NCBI GenBank assembly: GCA_022225965.2
Contig: JAKJXP020000030.1
Location: forward strand, 248,001-312,000
Length of the DNA stretch: 64,000 nt
Direction: 5' to 3'
Source of the DNA: Diatrype stigma
Lineage: Eukaryota; Ascomycota; Sordariomycetes; Xylariales; Diatrypaceae
Under the pieces are notes generated by a model that saw only the letters and a program-made list of their open reading frames with translations, was not told the DNA's origin and did no database searches. The position numbers and the translations under genes are program-made. Position 1 is the first letter of the stretch. Every line of letters begins with the position of its first letter. Shown here piece by piece: positions 21,559 through 30,922 of the stretch.

Positions 21559-22797
21559 ATGCCGCTCAAGATCATCGTCTGTGGCGGAGGGATCGGGGGA
21601 CTGTCGGCAGCCGGATATCTCCGCGCGCAACACGACGTCACCGTCCTGGAGCGAGGCACCCTCGACTTCACGAACAACGACTACGGGTTATCAGTCGTAT
21701 CAAACGCATTCACCCTGCTGCAGAAAGCAGGAATCAGTACAGAGCACCTCGACATGGTGGTGATGACTCATCTATGGGTGAGGGACAACACAGGCAAGGA
21801 ACTGAGGACCGCCCATTTCGATACTAGGGCGAGGTTCGGCGGCGCACCCTCTGTTTTGGTGAAGAGAGCGAAACTACAGCAGGAGCTTGTGCGCTTTGCG
21901 ACCGGCGCGGGGTTTCCGGGGTCGCCCGCAGAGATCGTCCAGAATGCCAAGGTGGCCCGGGTGGATGCACAGGCCGGAACAGTCACGACGGAGGACGGCC
22001 GAGTGTTCCAGGGTGATTTGGTCATCGGCGCCGATGGCATCAACTCCGTAGTGCGCTCCGCCGTATTTGAGGGCAAGGGCACACCGAGAACCCATGACCT
22101 CCTTGCCTTCATGACGCGAGTGTCTGTTGACGACCTCAAGTCCGATCCCCATTTCGCCTACCTCGCTAAGGATCCCACGTCTCAAGCCGGATTGTGCAGC
22201 TTCTACACAGCAACGGGCCAACAGTCGAACAAACGCATCATGGCCTACCACACCTCGCCCTGCGACCTGCAGGTCCTCGGGTACACTTCCGAGAAGGAAT
22301 TCGCCGAGAAGTTCGACTCCCTAAACACGGGCATAATAAAAGATGTTCCCATATCAAGAGTGGTGGACGACTTCGCGCCGGACTTTGCCGAACCCCTTGT
22401 CAACCTGTTTAGACACGGCAGGATAGATGCTTGGAGGGTCCGCGACATCACACCGATGGACAACTGGGTGCAAGATAAGGTGGTGTTGATCGGCGACGCT
22501 GGCCATGCAGTCACCCAGCACGCGGGCCAGGGCTGCAATATCACAATCGAGGACGCGGAGGCTCTGGGCTACCTGCTACAGGATGCGACTCCCGACGTCG
22601 TTCCGGCCGCCCTAGAAAGGTTTATGTCGCTACGCAAGGACCGCGTCGCGCTGGTGGCCCGGCGATCACGAGAACTTGGGAACCTTCAATCCGATGAGGA
22701 TAAGACCAAAGTGCCTATCACCGCCGAAGAATTCGCAAAGGCAATGTATGGGTACCAAGGTGCTGAACATTATCTCAAGACGTCAACTCACGCTTGA
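21559..22797 (+). CDS. FAD-dependent monooxygenase, salicylate hydroxylase type
   Basis: Single exon, 412 aa, from ATG at 21559. An upstream in-frame extension to 21451 adds no motif, and the GGGIGGL FAD fingerprint should lie close to the start. Residues 9-15 are GGGIGGL, IGADGINSVVRS has the DG at 159-160, and VVLIGDAGHAVTQHAGQG has the GD at 312-313, followed by NITIEDAEAL. All three hallmarks of group A flavoprotein hydroxylases are intact. Length matches salicylate hydroxylase-like enzymes (about 400-450 aa), which decarboxylate and hydroxylate salicylate to catechol using NAD(P)H; many fungal paralogues act on other aromatic acids or in secondary metabolism. Cytosolic. Paired head-to-head with the phenol-hydroxylase-type gene. 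Confidence 0.87.
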   Translation: MPLKIIVCGGGIGGLSAAGYLRAQHDVTVLERGTLDFTNNDYGLSVVSNAFTLLQKAGISTEHLDMVVMTHLWVRDNTGKELRTAHFDTRARFGGAPSVLVKRAKLQQELVRFATGAGFPGSPAEIVQNAKVARVDAQAGTVTTEDGRVFQGDLVIGADGINSVVRSAVFEGKGTPRTHDLLAFMTRVSVDDLKSDPHFAYLAKDPTSQAGLCSFYTATGQQSNKRIMAYHTSPCDLQVLGYTSEKEFAEKFDSLNTGIIKDVPISRVVDDFAPDFAEPLVNLFRHGRIDAWRVRDITPMDNWVQDKVVLIGDAGHAVTQHAGQGCNITIEDAEALGYLLQDATPDVVPAALERFMSLRKDRVALVARRSRELGNLQSDEDKTKVPITAEEFAKAMYGYQGAEHYLKTSTHA

Positions 22798-23228
22798 CTT
22801 CAGTACGACGACAGTTCCAGCCAGGACCTGCCATCGGGGCATCCACGATAGCGAAGTTAATCACCAACCACCTGAAAGAGATTCTAGGCCTTCAATCTAT
22901 CAGGGCACGTTATGTAACTAATAATGCAAAACAAAGACATTGTTCCCTATCGAAACAAGCTGTCCCGTTCCTCCAGGGAATCGTTTTAGAACTTAGAACT
23001 ATTAGAACGTTGGAGGAAAAGCCTAGCAATATACATATATGTATATATATATATATGTGTGTGTGAATACTTTTTTGACATCAGGACTCATACCGGTAGC
23101 CATCAAACCTTCCCATCGTAGCCGTAACATCATCATCATACACGCAGTGCTATCCCACTTTGCCATCCCGGCTTCCCCCATATCCACCTTATTACCTTAT
23201 TAACCAACCACTCATTTCGTCAATCATC
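22798..23228. other. Intergenic with AT/GT microsatellite
   Basis: A TA/TG simple repeat lies at about 23029-23065. The stretch before the next ATG is C/T-rich, as expected of a fungal 5' leader. No gene seen. Confidence 0.4.
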
Positions 23229-23723
23229 ATGCCTATCGTGCGCGCCGAGCTCCTGAAGCGCAAGCGAGGCGCCGTGGTCGGACGGCGGGAGCTCAAGGAG
23301 AAGATGCGGACTACCCCTCCGGTGGTCTCATCCTCCTCAAGCTCCTCGTCCCATGGAACTACCGCCCCTTTCTACGACAACTACCGGGTTGCCGGGATAT
23401 CGGCGAGGGAGATTGCCTTCCTTCAGTACGCCACCCTGACGAAGTCGCCCGGCAACTGCGAGTACCGCAAGTACGAGCAGGCACAAAAGAAGGCCCGCAA
23501 ACAGAATGCTGTAGGCGAGGCAGAGGTAAGCCGTGACTTCTACGACAGCGGCGACTTCGACGCGGTTCCTGAGGACGTCGCGGAATCGATGGATAAGCGG
23601 TTGATGGAAGATATGATAGATATAATTTGGGGACGTGTGTTACCGTCAGTTTTGGTACAAGAGGAAGACATCACAACGGGGGGGAAAGACAATAAGAAGG
23701 GGCTGCAATGGTCGCATGCCTAA
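23229..23723 (+). CDS. Hypothetical protein, 164 aa
   Basis: Single exon from ATG at 23229; a longer in-frame reading to 23160 is the translated 5' leader and was not used. I do not recognise a family. The N-terminus is strongly basic (RAELLKRKRGAVVGRRELKEK), then a serine run, a predicted ordered middle with ISAREIAFLQYATL, a second basic helix (KKARKQN), and an acidic segment DYSG-like DFYDSGDFDAVPED followed by an amphipathic helix with MEDMIDIIW. No signal peptide or transmembrane helix. It lies between the salicylate-hydroxylase-like and thioredoxin-reductase-like genes. Codon use looks coding, but a role cannot be given. Confidence 0.55.
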   Translation: MPIVRAELLKRKRGAVVGRRELKEKMRTTPPVVSSSSSSSSHGTTAPFYDNYRVAGISAREIAFLQYATLTKSPGNCEYRKYEQAQKKARKQNAVGEAEVSRDFYDSGDFDAVPEDVAESMDKRLMEDMIDIIWGRVLPSVLVQEEDITTGGKDNKKGLQWSHA

Positions 23724-23985
23724 GGCATCCATACATTCAGTGTATACAAATAGGATCTACTGCCATCAGTAGCCATCCCAGTTTTCCCTTCTTTCCCTCC
23801 CTTCTTTGCTTCGATATCTTGTAGCGATTGTTATATCAAAGGGCCTTACTATGTTTTGATTGATAATATAGGTTTGGGAAGGCGATGATGATAGGTCATA
23901 ATAAACGTAATCTCGTATTATTAAATCCCACCGAAAAATCCTTTCCTCTGGATACTTATTACAGTGATAAAAGTCCCGTTACTGG

Positions 23986-25302
23986 TTACTGATCGAATTC
24001 ACCAGCGTACAAGATATCTCTTGGGTCATTCATAACCTCCCAGACCGCCCTGGGGTCCAGGTCGAACTCTCTCGTTTTCAAAGTTCCGTTGTATGCAGCT
24101 ATATCTGCAGCCGAGTCCTCGCGCGCGAGTTGCACTGTTTCCTGTTAGTAAATGGCACGCAACTCAGTCGGTTCTTCAACAGGCCGTGGGCCGCTTACCA
24201 TGCAGATAGACAGCAGTCCGCTTTCCGGAGAAAAGCGCGTGGGGCACGTTGGTAACGTTGTCAGAGTTGGCGTCGCCGATCGCGTACACACCCGGGATAT
24301 TGGTGACCAGCCCCTTGGCATCATCGGCGGCGAGCCGGCCGCCCCACAGCTGCACGCCCAAGTCCGCTCCCACGTTGGACTTCTGCTCGTCGGGGAAGCT
24401 GGTGAAGAAAGCAGCCCGTTCCACCGGCTCGCCCTCGGTGAAGTCGACCCGGAACAGGTCCTCTTCGGGGGCGGTCGGCAGGCTCGGGTCGGCAGGCGGG
24501 TCGCCGCCGTCCTTGAGCCGCGTGATGGAGGCGATCGTGCGGTTCTCCAGCGTCACGTTGTGGACCGCTAGGTACTTCTCCCAGCCGGGGAAGCTCTCCT
24601 CCGTCGCGGCGCGGGCCTCGGGCGTGTCCGTCCCGTTGACGAACGCGATGATGTCCGTGTTCAGCGTCAGGATCTCCCGGACCAGACCCGGGGCGTCCTC
24701 CAGACCGCTCAACAGACCAAGCGCCTGGTCGGCGTGCTCGTGCCCGTCGCACCAGGGGCACCAGAAAATCCCCTTGCCCCAGTTCTCTTGCAGGCCCGGC
24801 GTGTCGGGGAGCAGGTCCCTCAGTCCGGTGGCGAGGATGATCTTGCGCGCGCTCACTTGGTCCGACCCCCCGTCTTCGTTGGTCTTCGTGACGGTGAAGA
24901 GGGTGTTGTTGTTGACCGCCTCGATTTTGGTGACTGTCCCATTGGCCATGGAGACAGTCTCGTAATCGGCTATCTGCTCACGAGCCGCCCAGCGATAGTA
25001 CGCGGGTGTCACGCCTATTAGAAGCTGTTAGTGAGTTGAACCTGGTCCAGTGGTGAATGAATCAGCATACCGTCGTAGCCGAGAACATCGTGCATATGCC
25101 TTGTGGCGTTGTTCCGATACTCTCCCGAGTCGAGAAGAAGAACGTTCCGGCGGACACGAGCGAGACCACTACCTGCAGACAATCCCGCCGGGCCTCCTCC
25201 GACAATGATGGCATCATATGGAGCAGGTTCTTGGCGAGAGACAACGGCAGCCCTCGCGAGGGACAGCAGGGGCAAGAGCGCTGTAGCACAGAGGTTCTTC
25301 AT
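23986..25302 (-). CDS. Secreted thioredoxin-reductase-like FAD/NAD(P) oxidoreductase with CPWC motif
   Basis: Three exons: 25302-25071, 25014-24199 and 24134-23986; introns 56 and 64 nt; 398 aa. The first 19 residues or so (MKNLCATALLPLLSLARAA) are a signal peptide, so the protein is probably secreted or vacuolar. The FAD motif AIIVGGGPAGLSAG is at 31-43, ATGLRD in the NAD(P)-domain region, a redox CPWC at 163-166 in the place of CATC of thioredoxin reductase, and the second FAD motif VYAIGDANSDN near the C-terminus. The architecture matches the low-molecular-weight thioredoxin reductase/dithiol oxidase superfamily, which includes the GliT type. Relatives reduce thioredoxin or oxidise dithiols with O2; export argues against a cytosolic thioredoxin partner. 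Several NxT sequons (NNAT, NGT, NVT) fit secretion. It is head-to-head with a secreted cupin-like gene. Confidence 0.82.
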
Positions 25303-26325
25303 GGTGGCTTACGGGGTCCAACTTGACTTTGCGGCTGAAGAGTGAGGGTAGCTCTGGGAGGGACAACGGAAACACGAGCGACGCGGTTCTTATAGATTAT
25401 AGATGGAGCAGCTATATAGGCGGCTGTTAACCCACCAGGCACGCAGACAGGGTGTCGGCTGTACTACGTAGTAAGACCCCCCTGGCGATCGCTGTACATA
25501 CGAGCTTTCCAAGACAAGACGTCTTAACTAGCCAAGTGGGCTATTTTCGTGTTCGATCCTCACTGCAGTGATGCTTACTCAATCGGGCAATCGGTGTGCC
25601 TATAGAAACGGGCGCTGACCCGGACCGAGCCGCCATCCGCAAATCAGCTGAGAGCTAGGAGCTGATCAATGCCGCAAGAGAGTTCGAAGCTCGCCAGATG
25701 TAGAATGGTCACGGCTGAATCTTATTTGGGAGAAATGGGAATCTTATTTCATCGACATGTCTGCATGTCCGGTTACTCAGCATGATCTACCATTTCATCG
25801 GAAGTGTGCTGCAAGTGTGCTGCGACTGTGCTGCGACTCTGTTTTCGTCCCGTGCGAGTGTGATTCCAGTGCAAAAGAGACTGAGACCTCCGTCACGACG
25901 AAGCGCGGTGGGATCATCGCGCGTGCAGCCCAACGTGACTGGGTCACGAATCAAGTTATTGCTAGACATCGTCGATTTCGTGCCTCACGCAATGCGGCAA
26001 TGCGGTCGCGGCGAAGCTTGTGCCGTCCCCCCTGCTGAGAAACGGTCGATCAGCTGCCGCATTTGGCTTCCAACGTGTTATTATTAGAGTTCTAGCTCAG
26101 TAATAAATCGGGTATATCTGCAAGATGTTGATAAGAGAGTGCTGACTACTGACAGGACCAATGCCCCGCATCGCGCCATCGCCCAAGGATCTCCAAGGAT
26201 TCATTTTTTAATTACCAAGATCCAAGTCCGGTAGGTCAAGATATTTTTACCAGTTAGTACCTGCGTGGTCATTATAGGCAGAAATCACCTCATAACCCTC
26301 GAGCGCAAATTCTTCATTGGCGAGG
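25303..26325. promoter_or_regulatory. Bidirectional promoter between two secreted-protein genes
   Basis: This 1,023-bp spacer separates the starts of the thioredoxin-reductase-like and cupin-like genes. CTATATAG at 25409-25416 is a possible TATA element for the left gene. A run of GTGCTGC-type repeats is at about 25806-25836. Open frames in 25757-26087 lack motifs. No gene supported. Confidence 0.4.
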
Positions 26326-27024
26326 ATGCAGCTGGTTTATTACCGGCCGCGGGACACCTTGAGCATCACCTTGTTGCTCTTGGTGTTGTTCATCGAGCTA
26401 GCGTTCTCAGCGGACATTGCAACAGCAACAGCGTCGTTCACTGCTGGGGGCGCGACCTCACAGTATCTCCATCTGACTGCATTGGTGTCGGATCGTGATG
26501 GAAGGGCGACATTTGAATGCTGGGAGATAGCCTCCCCGTTCTCGAGATATCCCACTGTCGGCGAGGCCATTCCCGGCCTTGCAGATGTCTCTAACGTCTC
26601 CTACGTTGTACTACCTCCGCGTTCGAATGAGGGCTTTCACAGGCCACCACATCCGATGTCTGTGCTGATGGTTATCAACCAAGTACGTCCCGGGACGAAC
26701 AGCTAACAGTCAACTCTCAGGTTTTTCGTGTTGTTGACAGGTCTGGCGCATGTCACTGTGCCAGAAGGCAACGGAGATCTTTGGATCAAGGCCGGGTCCA
26801 ATGGATTCATGATCGCGGCGGACACTATTGGTATTGGTCACATAACTGAATATCCCTCGAACGAGCCGTCCATTGCACTGCAGATTCCCTTCGCAGATGG
26901 AGCGTTGCCAGAACATAGTGTTGTGAAGAATGGCACCTGTGAGCAGGATGCGCCGCCGTTCACCGACAACGACCAAGATCACCAGACAGGACCCCAGAAA
27001 GCAATTAATCACCTACCTGCTTGA
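26326..27024 (+). CDS. Secreted cupin-like protein, unknown function
   Basis: Two exons: 26326-26657 and 26721-27024, 211 aa. The 63-nt intron has donor GTCTGT, branch AGCTAACAG and acceptor CTCAG; the junction reads RPPHPMFFVLLTGLAHVTVP without a break, which matches a conserved stretch in this fungal family. A clear signal peptide (ITLLLLVLFIELAFSA) follows a short N-terminal stretch. The order HRPPHPM, then GLAHVTVP, then GFMIAADTIGIGHITEYPS, then IPFADGALPEHSVVKNGTC suggests a cupin-like beta barrel with His residues that could bind a metal. Family proteins are widespread and secreted in ascomycetes, but their reaction is not known to me. Head-to-head with the secreted flavoprotein, suggesting shared control. 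Confidence 0.72.
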
Positions 27025-27520
27025 AAGGCAGTTAGATGGCGTGTATCGTATAGCATGGTAGTAACAGGTACGAAGTCAATGGTCAAAACGAGTCTGAAAA
27101 CCGAATCCCCCCCCATCATCCGTCGATAGTCCATTTCACCATAAGACATCATAGCCCGATGGCAGGCAAAATCCAACATCCAGGTGGTAATGAGAGACAA
27201 AGTGGGACAGGTAGGCAAGGAGGTGTTGAGGTAGCTTGGCATTGACTATTCGATTTATGTTATAGGGATGCCGCTGTCATGCTAGAAGTTCACGAGTCTG
27301 CCAAATATTCTACTTGTCCATAGACCATACCCCTGATCACTCAACGATCATCTTTTAGGGGACTTGCTATGTTCAGCAAACCGTCACTTAAACACTATTC
27401 CAAGTCAAACTTCTATTAATCAATCGTGTACCAACAGCTCAAACGGAATTCTACCGTTGCTGAGTTGATGATCAGTTAGTTGATAGGATTTCAAATAGGA
27501 CTTGTTTACGCCTTAATATG
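27025..27520. other. Intergenic, convergent
   Basis: Spacer between the 3' ends of the cupin-like gene and the HET-family relic. No motifs or gene recognised. Confidence 0.4.
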
Positions 27521-28344
27521 TCATAAGATGCGAAAGTCGGTAACCTCCCCAGCCCCCTTTTCCCGCAAGATCTCGCCATCCATGATACCTTCACAAAAGG
27601 CCTCGCCCACATACGAGCAATACGTACTTGAATTCGCTGATACAACTCCCTCAGCCCTGGTTGATTGGGAAGACAAGAGACCATCAACGGAAGGTCTGAG
27701 AACATGTGGCGTACTGCTCCCCACCAACACAACGATCACATCGCCCTCACCCATGCCTTCGGGGCCTAGTCCGAGGTATCCGCGGTCCGTCAGAAACAGC
27801 CTCCTCCCAATCGTCTTGTACAAGTTGCTAGTGTACTGCTCCCACGGCTGTAAGCTGTCGAGTCCTATCTTTTCAAGGAATTTCTGGTGCCCACCTCCGC
27901 CCATATCGACTTTCGCGAAGTACCGCTGCCACATGCGTACATACCAGGCCGTTAGCTGCACATTTGACGAAGCACGCACGAAGCCGATCATATCGGTCAC
28001 GAAGTCGTAGACACCTTCTATCCACACGCGCGCAGCACGGACGGGGTCCGTGGCGCACAGTCGCAGGATATCGACCTCACTGGCGGGAATCCAGTACCAT
28101 GGGGCGAGCCCGACCGTCTAGATGATGCGGGTGATGCCGTACGACTGCGTTGTGAGTTCCGTGTTAATACGTTGGTGGCCTACGTCCTGAACATGGCGGT
28201 GAATTTTCTAGAGCACGGCCTGCGCCGCGGCGGGCTCGTATAAGGCAGAGCTCGTATAAGGCAGAGAACTGTCTAGAGGACAGCCCGCCATCGGGCAGAT
28301 GGATGGCCGCTGCGTCGCGGAGATGCTGGTCGGATCACTGCAGT
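27521..28344 (-). pseudogene. Broken HET-family (heterokaryon incompatibility) protein, C-terminal part only
   Basis: An intact frame from about 28117 to the stop at 27521 encodes the typical tail of fungal HET-domain proteins: APWYWIPASEVDILRLC, WIEGVYDFVTDMIGF, GRRLFLTDRGYLGLGP, GEGDVIVVLVG, PHVLRP, and YVGEAFCEGIMDGE. The same frame continues upstream to about 28344 but is cut by two TAG codons (28120-28118 and 28210-28208), with family-like residues between them (INTELTTQSYGITRII). The defining N-terminal HET domain is absent. A 16-bp tandem duplication (28235-28266) is not a multiple of three and shifts the frame. I therefore call a pseudogene; a short intron hiding one stop cannot be excluded. 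Intact relatives trigger cell death on fusion of unlike strains. Confidence 0.68.
28235..28266. repeat. 16-bp tandem duplication
   Basis: CTCGTATAAGGCAGAG occurs twice back to back (28235-28250 and 28251-28266) inside the HET-family relic. Confidence 0.9.
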
Positions 28345-28673
28345 AGCCTTATGATAAATAAGATGCAAGATGTTTTACTTCTTTGTTTGTTGTTGACCCT
28401 ATACTCCAAAATGTCCGAGGTAACGAAGCTGGCAGCGTTACTCCTACCCCCTGTAATAGGCGTATGCTAATTTCAACTTATGCTAAACCACATCATGTAA
28501 AAGCATGCCCTATGGCCCAAACCTGTGCAATACCATGTCTAAATCAAGCCCGAACACCACGGGAAACCACATAGCAGATACGCCACCCACCCGTATTACA
28601 CGATACGCCCGTCGAGTCGCTGTATCGCTCCATCCAATACAGAAGGAAAAGTATAAACAGGGCCACCCCTTCT
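28345..28673. other. Intergenic spacer
   Basis: Short stretch between the HET relic and the 3' end of the multi-exon membrane-protein gene. No recognisable content. Confidence 0.4.
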
Positions 28674-30922
28674 TCAAAATTTGTTGTCATCCAGTGAGCT
28701 TGCCTGCGAGCTACCACTGGAGTCGGGAGTGTACGCCGAAGACCCGGGGGTGTACTGGAACCCGTCGGCGACGAACAGCGGGTCGTTCGACCCCTCGTCG
28801 TACGGCGGGAGCGGCTCGTCCATGGCGGCGTATTCCGGCAGCGTGGAGGTAGGGCTAGGCGACGCATGGGCGTGCGCGTGACCGTACACGCCGCCGCCAT
28901 AATGGCCGTGTTGGTGGTGCGTATCGACCGCCACCGCCACCGCCGCCCGGAGCCGCCGTCCCTCCTCGGCCGCGATCATGTCCCCCACGACGCCCGCGAC
29001 CGCGCGGAACTGCGCGAGCTCCTGCTCCATGGTGGTGGACAGCGCGTCGCTGTCGACGTCGCTATCCTCGGCATCGTCATCGGCGTCACCGTCGTCCCGG
29101 TCCCGGGAGGACCGCGAGTAACGGCGCGTCTCTTCGGCGGGGTAGTAGTCGCCGGATGCCGGTGCCGCCGCGATGTCCTTTTCCTCGTCTTCCACGCCGG
29201 GTGTGCCGGGGCGGCGCCACTGCCACCCCCACGCCTGCGCGGTTTCCCGGAACTTCTGGCGCAGAGCTAGGCATCGCGCGCGGCGCGCGGCCCGCTTCTC
29301 GTTGTGGCTCCGGCCCCGGCGGCCGTCGCACTGCGCGGCGCGGGCCTTGGCGCAGCACCGCGTGTGCACGGCGCTGATGATCAGGCCGAGGACGGTCAGG
29401 ACGGTGAAGAGGCGGATCGCGAGCTTGGTGTCGTCGATGTTGTGCATGTGCGGGTGGTGACCCTGCGGAGCCTGCGTCAGTGGGACATCATCTAGTTGAG
29501 AGGTGTGTATGTGGGGTGATGGATGGATGGATGGATGGATGGATGGATCTATGGTGGCCGCAACATACTGGTCTCCCGTGTGGAGGCGGAGGCGGAGGCG
29601 GAGGCGGGGGTGGATGAGGAGGGTGTGGCGGCCCTCCTCTCATATGAGGAAACGGCGGCGGAGGTGGTGGCGGCGGCGGAGGTATTCCTCCTCCAAAAGG
29701 GGGAGGAGGGGGCGGTGGCGGCAGGGCAGTCGCGTGACTGATTTCTTCCTCATTGACGTGAAATGGCCGCTCGTGGCTCTTGATGGGGTGGAATTCCTGT
29801 GTCTAGTTAGCAAGACATCTATATACTCGGAATCAAAACGTTGTTATTTGCTTACTGGGATTTCGTGGGGACTAGATGTAGTTTGATGAGACTGGACTTG
29901 GAATCCACCTCTGTGTGTGCCCATGGGATCCTGGGGAGAATGTTCGTGCGGAGAGGTATCGAGAGCTTCGTGTCCGAAAGGGGGAGATGTAGGTCGCTTC
30001 GGGTGATGGTGATGGTCACCAGGAGAAAGCCCGTGTGCCATTCCCTTGACGTTTTTCAGGACGGTCTTGACGACACATCTGACACTATCACAGTGCATGA
30101 GATGGCTTCCACCCCCCTCGAGATGGTCGCGGAGACCGAATGTTTCCGCTATGTACTTCTCTTTTTTGGCGATCGCGTTCTCGAGTTGAGCTAGCTGCAA
30201 TCTCATCATCTCTAGCAGGGCGAGCTCGTCATCGACACCTGGCGAGGTTGATGGACCCCTGGCGTCTCCCCTTCCTGACTCGGCATCAGGTCCTTCGATC
30301 AGGTACTCAGCCCCGTCAATAGAAGTGATTGCGACTGGGGCAACCTGCCGGAATTGCAGTGAAAATCCGACATCGCGGACCTTATTCTCATCGATGTAGA
30401 TGACATCGAATTTGATCTGTTGCTCCTGGTGCTCATTGCCTAGTTCCGAACACGTAAACTTCCAGTCCGCAACGATGAGGTTGCCGTGTTCAGTGACGAG
30501 AGACCCAGAGCCGAACCCGGTTTCGTCTTGGTATAACTCTTGTCCATCAAGTGTGATATTGCCGTACCCACACGCAGCATCTGACTCTAGGACATCGAAT
30601 CGCAGGAACTACACACGGAGTTCAGTTGGATGGTACTAAGTAACTTTATTCCGGCTTGGTAAGACTCACGGTTTCCTGGATAAAGACATCTTCAATGACT
30701 TTATCCACATCAAGTCTAATTAAAGCATGTGATCTATCTATCGATGAGAAATACGTTAATACAATTGGACGAGTAATGGATTAGGTGAATTGTTAATCCA
30801 AGGAATCGAGCTTGGCAGACAATAGGAGCTCTCTCACCCTGTGTTATGGCGGTAGTGAACGGACGGGCCGCTGCCAGAGCCGGCGCCGCGAATATGACGG
30901 CGGCCTTGGACAGACCACGCAT
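28674..30922 (-). CDS. Large secreted-entry membrane protein with polyproline stalk and LPxY tail motifs
   Basis: Five exons: 30922-30838, 30737-30670, 30608-29856, 29796-29569 and 29462-28674; introns 100, 60, 59 and 106 nt; about 640 aa. It starts with a signal peptide (MRGLSKAAVIFAAPALAAA). The ectodomain has a CGYGNITLDGQ segment, an ADWKFTC segment and GFSLQFRQVAP, then a predicted helix (ELALLEMMRLQLAQLENAIAKK), a short CDSVRCVVKTV Cys pair and a His/Pro-rich linker. Two polyproline runs (about 325-377) precede one transmembrane helix (about 391-410). The cytoplasmic tail is basic, then acidic, and ends with LPEY (586-589) and LPPY (596-599), motifs recognised by WW domains of Rsp5/Nedd4 ubiquitin ligases. 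The layout matches an uncharacterised ascomycete family; function unknown. Short exons 1 and 2 are the least certain. Confidence 0.7.
29518..29548. repeat. (GATG)n microsatellite in intron 4 of the membrane-protein gene
   Basis: About eight GATG/GGAT units in a row lie inside the 106-nt intron, a likely length-variable site. Confidence 0.9.
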
